Of a DNA stretch of 64,000 nucleotides, positions 45,454 to 55,839 are shown piece after piece. The stretch covers positions 1-64,000 of the forward strand of contig JAHCKG010000014.1 of assembly GCA_026125895.1 (NCBI GenBank), written 5' to 3'. This DNA comes from Pseudolabrys sp. (lineage in GTDB: Bacteria > Pseudomonadota > Alphaproteobacteria > Rhizobiales > Xanthobacteraceae). Position 1 is the stretch's first letter. Every line of letters starts with the position of its first letter. The position numbers were made by a program, and so were the translations under genes. The notes under the pieces were generated by a model. That model was not told the DNA's origin, made no database searches, and worked only from the letters and a program-made list of their open reading frames with translations.

Positions 45454-46203
45454 CTACACCGGCGGCTGGAACGTCAGGAACTTGCCGGCGCGATAGTCAT
45501 AGACCTTGCCGCTCTCGGTGCAGGAGGGCAGGCACAGCGGCACGATCGTCTTTGCGACGTCTTCCGGCGGCGGCAGCGTTTCCGGATCGACGCCGGGCCA
45601 GCCGCTGGCATACATGCGCGTGCGCGTCGGGCCGGGATTGAACAGATTGATGTTGACCGTCGTCGTCGCGTTCTCGGCGGCGTAGGATTGCGCCAGCGCA
45701 TTCAGCGCCGCCTTGCTCGCGCCGTAGACGCCGGTATAGGCGCGGCCCATCCAGCCGAGGCCGGACGTGACGAACACGGCGCGGCCGGCGGCCGAGGCCT
45801 GCAGCAGCGGGTCCATGGTGCGGATGAGCTGCCAGTTCGCCTTCACGTTGACGGCGTAGATGTTGTCGAAGTCCTTCGGCTCGGCGTGCGGCAGCGGCGA
45901 CAGCGGGCCGAGAATGCCGGCATTGCCGACCATGACATCGAGGCGCTTGTAGCGCTCGTGGATCGCCAGCGCCAGGCGCGCGATGCCGTCCATGTCCTTC
46001 ATATCGACCGGCACCAAGGTCGCGGTGCCGCCCGCCGCCTTTATCTTGTCGTCGAGTTCTTCGAGGCCGCCGACGGTGCGCGCCACGGCCACGACATGCG
46101 CGCCGGCTTCCGCCAGGTGCAACGCCAGCGCCGCGCCGATGCCGCGCGAGGCGCCGGTGACGAGGGCAATCTTGTCGGCAAGAGGCTTTTCGGCGGTCAT
46201 CAC
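45454..46203 (-). CDS. Short-chain dehydrogenase/reductase
   Basis: 249 aa. TGASRGIG at 16-23, GNAGILGP, catalytic TSGLGWMGRAYTGVYGASKA with Ser, Tyr and Lys, and NLFNPGPTRTRM. Resembles YciK-type SDRs of unknown substrate. A GC-rich repeat separates it from the GST gene on the same strand. Confidence 0.92.
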   Translation of the reverse strand: MMTAEKPLADKIALVTGASRGIGAALALHLAEAGAHVVAVARTVGGLEELDDKIKAAGGTATLVPVDMKDMDGIARLALAIHERYKRLDVMVGNAGILGPLSPLPHAEPKDFDNIYAVNVKANWQLIRTMDPLLQASAAGRAVFVTSGLGWMGRAYTGVYGASKAALNALAQSYAAENATTTVNINLFNPGPTRTRMYASGWPGVDPETLPPPEDVAKTIVPLCLPSCTESGKVYDYRAGKFLTFQPPV

Positions 46204-46208
46204 TCAAC

Positions 46209-46303
46209 CCTCATCCTGAGGAGGCCGCGGGGCGCGGCCGTCTCGAAGGATGAGGCCCCAGGCTTCGAGACGCGCTCCTTCGGGGCGCTCCTCACCATGG
46301 GGA
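46209..46303. repeat. Palindromic repeat (CATCCTGAGG class), copy 1
   Basis: Begins CCTCATCCTGAGGAGG and ends CGCTCCTCACCATGGGG, with internal TCTCGAAGGATGAGG / CTTCGAGACGCGC arms. It belongs to the same family as 50923-51036. Confidence 0.65.
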
Positions 46304-46333
46304 GCGGCGCAGGTCAAGTCGGCAGGCTGGCCG

Positions 46334-47017
46334 TCACCGGTGCGCGGCAACCGCATCGGCAATGTAAGCGGGGGAGTCGCGTCCCTCCGACGTGAGCCAG
46401 GCGCCCATGCGGCCGATGACGGTGTTAACGGCGGGTCTGGCGAGGACGCGGGCGCGCCAGTCGAGTAGCCGCGGCGTCGTCTCGTTCATCACCGCGCCTT
46501 TCCGCTCGCCGTAGAACTGCGCCATGAACAGCGCGATGTCGGCATAGGAGAAAGCGCCGGCCAGATAGTCGCGATCGCCGAGCCGTGCATCCATCTCGGC
46601 ATAGTGCCGATAGGCCTTGGCGACCGCATCGACGGCGATCGGATGCTCCGGCGTGTCCTCGAGACCGAACAGCCGCACGATGTTCATGAAGACGATTTCG
46701 TCGGACGTGAGCTCCAGGAGGCGTGCCGCGGCGCGCGGCGCGGCGCCCTCCGGCCAGAGCGGCGGCTCCGGAAAGGCATCCTCGAGATATTCGAAGATCA
46801 GTGTCGAATCGAAGATCTCGAGGCCGCCGTGCACCAGCACCGGCACCTGCTTCTTCGGATTGATGCGCAGGACCTCCGGGTGCACCGGGTCATAGCGATC
46901 GCCCTTGGCGAAAGGCACCAGGACGAGTTCGAACGGCGCGTCCTTCTCGCGCAAGGCGATTTCCGCCTTGGCGCCGAACATGGAGAGCGGCCCGGAATAG
47001 AGCACGATCGGTGCCAT
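46334..47017 (-). CDS. Glutathione S-transferase family protein
   Basis: 227 aa. N-terminal thioredoxin-like half with LYSGPLSMFGAKAEIALREK and the cis-Pro segment KKQVPVLVHGGLEIFDSTLI (about 55-74), then a helical half (DARLGDRDYLAGAFSYADIA). Possible catalytic Ser in YSGPLSMF. Substrate unknown. 31 bases after purF on the same strand. Confidence 0.9.
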   Translation of the reverse strand: MAPIVLYSGPLSMFGAKAEIALREKDAPFELVLVPFAKGDRYDPVHPEVLRINPKKQVPVLVHGGLEIFDSTLIFEYLEDAFPEPPLWPEGAAPRAAARLLELTSDEIVFMNIVRLFGLEDTPEHPIAVDAVAKAYRHYAEMDARLGDRDYLAGAFSYADIALFMAQFYGERKGAVMNETTPRLLDWRARVLARPAVNTVIGRMGAWLTSEGRDSPAYIADAVAAHR

Positions 47018-47048
47018 TACGAGGCCTCCCGCAGTTCAGAAAGTGACT

Positions 47049-48547
<1,499 letters not shown>

Positions 48548-48548
<1 letters not shown>

Positions 48549-49177
48549 CAGCGGGTTCCCAGTTTCGGGTCGTGCTGCGGAACCGCAGCCACACGCACGG
48601 GCACGCTCAACTCCGAACGCTGGCCGGGCGCGCTATCCGGCGACGCATCCTGATCGGCCGGCTTCGGCTTCTTCAACCTCTGTAAGATGGTGCTTTCAGG
48701 GTCATCCGGCAACATGCCCTTGAGCCAATCCCCCGTACTCTTGAGCACGACTTTCGACTTGGCGCCGCTAATCCAGGCGGGCTGGCTGCGATCCGGCACC
48801 AGCCAGTCGAAAAACAGATAGGCGACCACCACAATCAGCAGACCTCGGCCGAGCCCGAACATGAAGCCTAGCGTTCGATCGAGCGCGCCGACCCGGCTGT
48901 CGAGTACCATGTCCGAAATCCGGACGGTGATGATCGAGACGACCAGCAGCGTGATGATGAAGATCGCCGCAACGGTGACGGCGGTGGCGACAGTGGTGCT
49001 CGAGATGTAGCCCTGAACGAGCGGCAGTGCCTTGGAGAACGTGTAGAGCGTCACCAGCGCGGCCACGACCCAGGCGCCGATCGACAGGATCTCGCGCATG
49101 AAGCCGCGGATCATGGCCAGCAGCCCCGAGATCAGCATCACGACGAGGAGGAGGATGTCGAGCAGGGTGACGGGCAT
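48548..49177 (-). CDS. cvpA: CvpA family membrane protein
   Basis: 209 aa from the ATG at 49177. Four transmembrane helices in the first 110 residues (VTLLDILLLVVMLISGLLAM; GAWVVAALVTLYTF; VATAVTVAAIFIITLLVVSI; LGRGLLIVVVAYLFF). Polar C-terminus rich in Pro/Lys/Asp. Needed for colicin V export and for envelope stress tolerance in enterics; here linked by operon to purF. Confidence 0.93.
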
Positions 49178-49414
49178 GCCAGGCTGTTCCAAGCGCTCCG
49201 CGAGACGGCGTCGGTGCGGCACCCGCCCACGAAACGGCCGGCACGGCGAATCCAAAGCCCCGATTTCCGGTAGCCGTCTTGGCGGCTAACGGGCAGGGCG
49301 TCAACATCGGCCTCAAGTGCTTTAGGTCAGGGCCGTTTTTGCCCACAGCCATGAGCCCGGAAGGCATTCTGGCGGTGGCAAGCGCGCCCTCTATAGCGGG
49401 GTGATCCCGCCCCG

Positions 49415-50821
49415 TCACCCGTCTTTTGACCGTGGCTGCTGCGCGGCCGGACGGGGCTTCCCCAGAGCCGCAATATCCGCCACCAGACTGGCGAGGGCGC
49501 CGACCGACGATGTCTTGAGGGCCGGGTCGCCGGCCTCGCTGCGGGCGGCATCCGGCATCACGGCGCGGACGAAGCCGAGCTTGGCGGCTTCCTTCAGCCG
49601 CGCCGGCGAGTGGCTCACCGGGCGGATCGCACCGGACAGGGACACCTCGCCGAAATAGACGGCATCGGCCGGCAGCGGCGAATTGGCGAGCGAGGAAATC
49701 AACGCCGCGGCGGCGGCGAGATCCGCCGCCGGCTCGTTGATGCGCATGCCCCCGGCGACGTTGAGATAGACGTCGTAACCACCCAGTTTGACGCCGCAAT
49801 GCGCCTCCAGCACCGCCAGCACCATGGCGAGCCGGCTCGACTCCCAGCCGACGACCGCGCGCCTCGGCGTGCCGAGCGACGTCGGCGCGACCAGCGCCTG
49901 GATTTCCACCAGCAGCGGCCGCGTGCCCTCCATCCCGGCGAAAACGGCGGTGCCGGGCGAGCCGAGGTCGCGCTCGGAGAGGAAGAGTTCCGACGGGTTC
50001 GATACCTCCCGCAGGCCCGAACCGGTCATCTCGAACACGCCGATTTCGTCGGTCGGGCCGAAACGGTTCTTCACGGCCCGCAGAATGCGGAACTGGTGCG
50101 AGCCTTCGCCCTCGAAGGAAAGAACGGCATCGACCATGTGCTCGACGACGCGCGGGCCGGCGATCTGGCCGTCCTTGGTGACGTGGCCGACCAGGATCAC
50201 CGCCGCGCCGGAGCGCTTGGCGAAGCGGATCAGCGTCTGCGCCGCGCCGCGCACCTGGGTGACGGTGCCGGGCGCGCTTTCGACCGCGTCGGTCCACATG
50301 GTCTGGATGGAATCGATGATGATCAGCCGCGGCACCTTGCCTTCGGACAAGGTGGCGATGATGTCCTCGACCGAGGTCTCGGAGGCGAGTTCGACCGGCG
50401 CGTCCGACAGGCCAAGGCGCTCGGCGCGCAGCCGCACCTGGGCGGCGGCTTCTTCGCCGGAGATATAGACGGCGCGGTGACCGGCGCGGGCGAGCGCGGC
50501 GCTGGCCTGGATCAGCAAGGTGGATTTGCCGATGCCGGGATCGCCGGCCATCAGGATCACCGAGCCGCGCACGAAGCCCCCGCCGGTGACGCGGTCGAGT
50601 TCGGCGACGCCGGAGGCGAGGCGGGGGGCGTCCTTGGCTTCGCCGGTGAGAGGCTCGAGCTTGAACAGGCGGCCCTTGGCCGGCTTGCGCGGGCCGACCG
50701 GCTTGTCGCCGCCTTCCTCGGTCAGCGAGTTCCATTCGCCGCAGGCCTCGCAGCGGCCCTGCCAGCGCGAGGCGGCGGCGCCGCAGTTCTGGCAGACAAA
50801 GGCGAGGTGGCGCTTAGACAT
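49415..50821 (-). CDS. radA: DNA repair protein RadA
   Basis: 468 aa from ATG 50821. Zinc finger C10-C13-C24-C27 (CQNC...CEAC), RecA-like core with Walker A GDPGIGKST near 95-103, the RadA-specific KNRFG motif (AVKNRFGPTDE) and a C-terminal Lon-like domain (GYDVYLNVAGGMRINEPAAD). A branch-migration helicase loading onto D-loops in recombination. A longer frame to 50884 lacks a good start. Confidence 0.96.
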   Translation of the reverse strand: MSKRHLAFVCQNCGAAASRWQGRCEACGEWNSLTEEGGDKPVGPRKPAKGRLFKLEPLTGEAKDAPRLASGVAELDRVTGGGFVRGSVILMAGDPGIGKSTLLIQASAALARAGHRAVYISGEEAAAQVRLRAERLGLSDAPVELASETSVEDIIATLSEGKVPRLIIIDSIQTMWTDAVESAPGTVTQVRGAAQTLIRFAKRSGAAVILVGHVTKDGQIAGPRVVEHMVDAVLSFEGEGSHQFRILRAVKNRFGPTDEIGVFEMTGSGLREVSNPSELFLSERDLGSPGTAVFAGMEGTRPLLVEIQALVAPTSLGTPRRAVVGWESSRLAMVLAVLEAHCGVKLGGYDVYLNVAGGMRINEPAADLAAAAALISSLANSPLPADAVYFGEVSLSGAIRPVSHSPARLKEAAKLGFVRAVMPDAARSEAGDPALKTSSVGALASLVADIAALGKPRPAAQQPRSKDG

Positions 50822-50922
50822 GGGAAGACTTGGACATGGCTGGAATCGGCCCCGAAATGCTCCCGCCGACGGTAAGGCGGCCATGAGAACATTACAAGAA
50901 CATTCTTGCTGAAACCTTGCGC

Positions 50923-51036
50923 CGTCACCCTGAGGTGCGAGCCGCGAGAGCGGCGAGCCTCGAAGGGCGACGGCCCGAGCGACGTGGCCGTTGATCCTTC
51001 GAGGCTTGGCCTTCGGCCAAGCACCTCAGGATGACG
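50923..51036. repeat. Palindromic repeat (CATCCTGAGG class), copy 2
   Basis: Terminal arms CGTCACCCTGAGGTGC (50923-50938) and GCACCTCAGGATGACG (51021-51036) pair with one mismatch; internal TCGAAGG/CCTTCGA arms and a CTTGGCCTTCGGCCAAG hairpin lie inside. Located between radA and alr, with the alr stop just beyond. Confidence 0.8.
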
Positions 51037-51058
51037 GGGAGAGGCAGAGTGGCCTGCT

Positions 51059-52243
51059 TTAGCCCTTCACATACACCCGGTGGTACCGCCGTCCGAGGCT
51101 GGTCAGCACCTCGTAGCCGATGGTGCCGGCGCCGCGGGCGACGTCGTCGAGGGTGAGGTCGTCCCCGATCAGCGTGACCATGTCGCCGCGGCGGACGGCG
51201 CCTTCGGCTAGTTCGGAGACGTCGAGGGCGGTCAGGTCCATCGAAACGCGCCCGGCAATGGGACAGCGCTTGCCGGCGACGATGGCAGCGCCGCCGGGCG
51301 TTTCGTCGGTGGCGCTCGAGGCGCGCAGGAAGCCATCCGCGTAGCCGGCCGCGATCACGGCAATGCGCGTCGCGCGCCGTGCGGTCCAGGTGCCGTTGTA
51401 GCCGACGGTCTCGCCGCGCGTGACATTGCGCACCTGCACGACGCGCGCCTTGAGGCCGACGACCGGCTGCATCGGGTTCGGCTTGCCCGGCGTCGGATTG
51501 ACGCCGTAAAGGGCGACGCCCGGCCGCACCACGTCGCAATGCGCGGCGTCGCTGAGGAAGACGCCGGACGAATTCGCCAGCGACGAGGGAATGCCGCGAT
51601 ACAGCAGCCGCACTTCGCGAAACAGCTTGATCTGCTTGTCGTTAAGCGAGTGCTCCGGCTCGTCGGCGCAGGCGAAGTGGCTCATCAGGAGGTGTATGCC
51701 GTGGTTTTCGGCACGGATGCGCGGCGCCAGCGCCGCTGCATCGTTGATCGACACGCCGAGCCGGTTCATCCCTGTGTCGACATGAAGCGCGGCGCCGCCG
51801 TGCCAACCGGAGCCGGCAACGAAGGCATCCCATTCGGCGAGTTCGACGGTGGAGTTGATGACGGGCTTCGCCTTGATCTCGGCGAAGGCCGGGCCGGTGT
51901 TCGGCATCACGCCGCTGAGCACATAGATCGCGGCGTCGGGCGCGACCGCGCGGACGCGGCGCGCTTCGGAGAGGTCGGCGACGAAGAAGGTCTTGCAGCC
52001 GGCCTTCGCCAGCGCCGGCACGACCTGCTCGATGCCGAGGCCATAGGCGTTGGCCTTGACCACCGCGGCGCATTCGGCCGGCATGACGCGGCGGCCGAGG
52101 GAGCGCCAGTTGGCGATGAGGGCGCCGAGATCGATCGTGAGGGTACCGCCCGCCTGATTGGGCGGGGGGCCGTCGGTGGCTACGGTCCCGGGGGCGGGCG
52201 CGGCGACCGCTTCGGCCGCTGTGATGGGTTCGATCTTCGCCAT
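51059..52243 (-). CDS. alr: Alanine racemase
   Basis: 394 aa. PLP enzyme making D-alanine for peptidoglycan. PLP-binding K63 in AAVVKANAYGLG, catalytic Tyr region VGYNGTWTARR, SHFACADEPEH, and AGRVSMDLTALDV. About 30 residues of Ala/Pro-rich N-terminal extension precede the fold. The chosen ATG at 52243 has no obvious Shine-Dalgarno. Extended frames to 52510 run antisense through the GMC gene's end and are rejected. Confidence 0.95.
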   Translation of the reverse strand: MAKIEPITAAEAVAAPAPGTVATDGPPPNQAGGTLTIDLGALIANWRSLGRRVMPAECAAVVKANAYGLGIEQVVPALAKAGCKTFFVADLSEARRVRAVAPDAAIYVLSGVMPNTGPAFAEIKAKPVINSTVELAEWDAFVAGSGWHGGAALHVDTGMNRLGVSINDAAALAPRIRAENHGIHLLMSHFACADEPEHSLNDKQIKLFREVRLLYRGIPSSLANSSGVFLSDAAHCDVVRPGVALYGVNPTPGKPNPMQPVVGLKARVVQVRNVTRGETVGYNGTWTARRATRIAVIAAGYADGFLRASSATDETPGGAAIVAGKRCPIAGRVSMDLTALDVSELAEGAVRRGDMVTLIGDDLTLDDVARGAGTIGYEVLTSLGRRYHRVYVKG

Positions 52244-52296
52244 GGCAGAGGGTTTAACGCTCAAGCGGCGTCGCGTCCATCGTGAGGCCGGGACGA

Positions 52297-53937
52297 TCAG
52301 CGAATTGTGGCGGCTTCCGGCGCGGGCCGGCCGCGCAGCATGTCGGAGGCCTTGTCGGCGATCATCAAGGTCGAGGCATTGAGGTTGGCCGAGATCATGC
52401 GCGGCATGATCGAGGCATCGACGACGCGCAAGCCCTCGAGCCCGTGGACACGGAGCTGATCGTCCACCACGGCCATCTTGTCGGTGGCGGGACCCATGCG
52501 GCAGGTGCATCCGGGATGGAAAGTCGTCTGCGCGCGCTGTGTCGCGGCGTGCAGGAATTCATCGTCGCTCTGCACCTTCGGTCCGGGGAACTCCTCGTAG
52601 TCGTAATAGGGCTTCATCGGTTCGGAGGAGAGCAGGCGGCGCGCCAGCTTCATGCCGGCGATGGTGACGCGGCGGTCAAGCTCATGGCCGAGATAGTTGG
52701 TCTGGATGATCGGCGGTTCGAACGGATCGCTGGAGCGCAGGCGCACATAGCCGCGCGCTTCCGGCCGCTGCTGCCAGGCCGCGACCGAGACGCCGGGCTC
52801 GCGCTCGAGCTTGCCTTGTTCGCCCTCCATGTAGCTTGCCGGCGTAAAGGTGAGCTGCAGGTCGGAACTCTCCGCCGTCTCGCCCGAATGCCAGAAGCAG
52901 TAAACGAGGGTCGGCGACAGCGCGAGAATACCGCGGCGGGTCGTGGCCCAGCGCAACGCTTCCATCGCCAGATTGAGGCCGCGCGCACGTTCGTTGATCG
53001 TCTTGACGTTCTTGACGCGCGCCACCGAGCGCGGCGCGTAGTGGTCCTGCAAACCTTCGCCGACGCCGGGCAGGTCGTGCTTCACGGCGATGCCGTGCGA
53101 TTGCAGCAGCGACGCCGGCCCGACGCCGGACAGTTGCAGCAACTGCGGAGAGTTATACGAACCGCCTGACAGGATGACTTCCTTGCGCGCGCGCACTTCC
53201 ATTTTCTCGCCGCCGCGGCCGCCGATGGAATAGCGCACGCCGGTGGCGCGCTTGCCCTCGAAGGTGATTTCCGTGGCATGCGCCTGCGTGCGCACCGTGA
53301 CGTTGCCGCGCTTGACCGCCGGATGCAGGAAGGCGATGGCGGCGCTGATGCGGCGGCCGTTATGGATGGTGCGCTGCGCGTAGGCGACGCCTTCCTGAGT
53401 CGAGCCGTTGTAATCGGGGTTGCGCGGGATGCCGAGGCTGACCGCGCCGTCGATGAAGGCCTCGCAGAGCGGATCGCGCCAGTCGATGTCGGTGACGGTG
53501 AGTTCGCCGTCGCGGCCGCGATAGGTCGCGTCGCCGTCGCCGATACGCCGCTCCATGCGCTTGAAGTAGGGCAGCACGTCGGCATAGCCCCAGCCGCGAT
53601 TGCCGTATTGCGCCCAGGTGTCGAAGTCGCCCCGCTGGCCGCGGTTATAGATGTGGCCGTTGATCGAGGACGAGCCGCCTAACGTCTTGCCGCGCGGCGA
53701 GAAGATGCGGCGGCCGTTGGTGTACTCGCCGGGCTCCTGCGTGTAACACCAGTTGATGCTTTTGTTATAGAAAGTCTTGATGAAGCCGGCCGGGATGTGG
53801 ATGTAGGGATGCCAGTCGGCGGGGCCGGCTTCGAGCACGCAGATGGTGACGTTGCGGTCTTCGCTCAGCCGGTTGGCGAGCACACTGCCGGCGGAGCCCG
53901 CGCCGACAATCACGTAATCGAAAGTGTCCATTTCCAT
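52297..53937 (-). CDS. GMC-family FAD oxidoreductase (choline-dehydrogenase-like)
   Basis: 546 aa. N-terminal FAD-binding YVIVGAGSAGSVLANRLSED (GAGSAG at 12-17), GMC signature GKTLGGSSSINGHIYNRGQR and second signature SGGSYNSPQLLQLSGVGPAS. C-terminal HPGCTCRMGPATDKMAVVDD and VVDASIMPRMISANLNASTL with the catalytic His/Asn. Oxidises alcohols; not the choline-specific BetA for certain, as no betaine genes are nearby. Confidence 0.93.
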   Translation of the reverse strand: MEMDTFDYVIVGAGSAGSVLANRLSEDRNVTICVLEAGPADWHPYIHIPAGFIKTFYNKSINWCYTQEPGEYTNGRRIFSPRGKTLGGSSSINGHIYNRGQRGDFDTWAQYGNRGWGYADVLPYFKRMERRIGDGDATYRGRDGELTVTDIDWRDPLCEAFIDGAVSLGIPRNPDYNGSTQEGVAYAQRTIHNGRRISAAIAFLHPAVKRGNVTVRTQAHATEITFEGKRATGVRYSIGGRGGEKMEVRARKEVILSGGSYNSPQLLQLSGVGPASLLQSHGIAVKHDLPGVGEGLQDHYAPRSVARVKNVKTINERARGLNLAMEALRWATTRRGILALSPTLVYCFWHSGETAESSDLQLTFTPASYMEGEQGKLEREPGVSVAAWQQRPEARGYVRLRSSDPFEPPIIQTNYLGHELDRRVTIAGMKLARRLLSSEPMKPYYDYEEFPGPKVQSDDEFLHAATQRAQTTFHPGCTCRMGPATDKMAVVDDQLRVHGLEGLRVVDASIMPRMISANLNASTLMIADKASDMLRGRPAPEAATIR

Positions 53938-54006
53938 CCCGCAGGCTTTTTATTGCGTGCGAGCCTAGCGCCGCCGAGGACGGTGGGGAAGGGCGGGGAC
54001 ACAACG

Positions 54007-54100
54007 TCCGCTCACCCCCGCGAAAGCGGGGGTCCAGTGCCGACTTTCAATGTCCATAGATGCAGCCTTCTGGATTCCCGCCTTCGCGGGAATGAGCGGA
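54007..54100. repeat. Palindromic repeat between dnaB and the GMC gene
   Basis: Outer arms TCCGCTCA/TGAGCGGA (54007-54014, 54093-54100); inner hairpins CCCCCGC-GAAA-GCGGGGG (54015-54032) and ATTCCCGCCTTCGCGGGAAT. Of the common 'TCATTCCCGCGAAGGCGGG' type found in many proteobacteria; likely the dnaB terminator. Confidence 0.75.
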
Positions 54101-54120
54101 GCAAGCCGCGCGCGCTCGCC

Positions 54121-55623
54121 TTACTCCATCCGCTCCGGCAGATGATCGGCCGGGGCGAGCGAGAAGAACTTGGTGATCGAGCCGTCGAAGCCGAGTTCGA
54201 CCGTGCCGGTTGGGCCGTGACGCTGCTTGCCGATGATGCATTCGGCCTTGCCGCCGACCTTGTCGCCCTCGGCCATCCACGCCGCGAACTTCTCGCGGTC
54301 GCTTTCCAGCGGCTTGCGCATGACGTGATAATATTCTTCGCGGTAGACGAACATCACGACGTCGGCGTCCTGCTCGATCGAGCCTGATTCACGCAAGTCG
54401 GAGAGCTGCGGGCGCTTGTCTTCGCGGCTTTCGACCTGACGCGAGAGCTGCGACAGCGCGATCACCGGTACCTGAAGCTCCTTGGCGAGCGCCTTGAGCT
54501 TGGTGGTGATCTCCGTGATTTCCTGCACGCGGTTTTCGCTCGAGCGCTTCGACGAGCCGGTGAGGAGCTGAAGGTAGTCGATGATCAAGAGGTCGAGGCC
54601 GCGCTGGCGCTTGAGGCGGCGCGCGCGCGCCGACAATTGTGCGATCGACAGGCCGCCGGTCTCGTCGATGAAGAACGGGATGTTCTGCATCTCGATCGAG
54701 GCGTCCTTGATGCGCTCGAAGTCGGCTTCGCCGATCGAGCCGCGGCGGATCTGGTTCGACGGAATGCCGGTCTGTTCGGCGATGATACGGGTGGCGAGCT
54801 GTTCGGCCGACATTTCCAGCGAGAAGAAGCCGACGATGCCGCCGTTGAGCGCCTTCATGGAACCGTCGGGCTTGACCTCGCCGACATAGGACTTGGCGAT
54901 GTTGTAGCCGATATTGGTGGCGAGCGAGGACTTGCCCATGCCGGGACGGCCGGCGAGCACGATCAAGTCGGACGGCTGCAGGCCGCCCATCATGCGGTCG
55001 AGGTCGGCGAGCCCGGTGGCGATGCCGGAGAGCTTGCCGTCACGCTGGTAGGCATGCGCCGCCATGTCCACGGCGGTGGTCAGCGCCTGGCCGAAGCGCT
55101 GGAAGCCGCCGTCGTAGCGGCCGACCTCGGCGAGTTCGAACAGCTTGCGCTCGGCGTCCTCGATCTGGGCGCGTGGTGCGAAATCGACCGGCGCGTCATA
55201 GGCGACGTTGACCATGTCTTCGCCGACCTTGATGAGGTCGCGGCGGATCGACAGGTCGTAGATGGTACGCCCGTAGTCCTCGGCGTTGATGATGGTGGTC
55301 GCTTCCGCGGCGAGGCGCGCCAGATACTGGCTCAGCGTCATGCCGGCGACGTTGATCGAGCCGTCGAGAAAGGTCTTGGCCGTAACCGGCGTCGCCACCT
55401 TGCCGGCGCGGATGAGGTCGCCGGCGATCTGGAATATCTGGGTGTGGATCGGCTCGAAGAAGTGTTCGGCCTTGAGGAAATCCGAGACCCGATAGAACGC
55501 TTCGTTATTGATCAGCATCGCGCCCAACAGCGCCTGCTCCGCCTCGATGTTGTGCGGTGCAGTGCGGTACAAGGGGTCCGGCTGCTCGACCGGTTTGCGC
55601 AGGACTGATTCGACGGGGGCCAT
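54121..55623 (-). CDS. dnaB: Replicative DNA helicase
   Basis: 500 aa. Hexameric 5'-3' fork helicase. N-terminal domain from PHNIEAEQALLGAMLINNEA, C-terminal RecA-like domain with Walker A AGRPGMGKSSLAT near residues 224-236, Walker B DLLIIDYLQLLTG, and PVIALSQLSRQVESREDKRP. Complete; no intein. Normal length. Confidence 0.97.
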   Translation of the reverse strand: MAPVESVLRKPVEQPDPLYRTAPHNIEAEQALLGAMLINNEAFYRVSDFLKAEHFFEPIHTQIFQIAGDLIRAGKVATPVTAKTFLDGSINVAGMTLSQYLARLAAEATTIINAEDYGRTIYDLSIRRDLIKVGEDMVNVAYDAPVDFAPRAQIEDAERKLFELAEVGRYDGGFQRFGQALTTAVDMAAHAYQRDGKLSGIATGLADLDRMMGGLQPSDLIVLAGRPGMGKSSLATNIGYNIAKSYVGEVKPDGSMKALNGGIVGFFSLEMSAEQLATRIIAEQTGIPSNQIRRGSIGEADFERIKDASIEMQNIPFFIDETGGLSIAQLSARARRLKRQRGLDLLIIDYLQLLTGSSKRSSENRVQEITEITTKLKALAKELQVPVIALSQLSRQVESREDKRPQLSDLRESGSIEQDADVVMFVYREEYYHVMRKPLESDREKFAAWMAEGDKVGGKAECIIGKQRHGPTGTVELGFDGSITKFFSLAPADHLPERME

Positions 55624-55786
55624 ATCGTTAGCTGGGGCGCTTGTGCGGCGGATTTTTGTTCACGCTTGCTTAACCAGTGTGTCCGGGCGGCGCGATGGCG
55701 CGTTTTTCTTATCGCCGTTGTTCACAGCGCCGGTCGGGAAAAGGAAGCGCTTTCTGGAATTATGTTGACGCTGAAGCGCCATCAGA

Positions 55787-55813
55787 AAGGCCGGCGCCGC
55801 GGGCGCCGGCCTT
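55787..55813 (-). terminator. Hairpin downstream of the CFA synthase gene
   Basis: 12-base perfect stem AAGGCCGGCGCC / GGCGCCGGCCTT with a 3-base loop, 27 bases beyond the CFA synthase stop. Followed on the minus strand by TCTGA after the final TT, so only a modest T tract. Confidence 0.65.
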
Positions 55814-55839
55814 GAATCTGCTTGCCAATCCGGTCCGGC

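Noticed and set aside
48768-50735. Long minus-strand frame over radA and cvpA
   Set aside because: Different frame from RadA and CvpA; Arg/Gly-rich without motifs.
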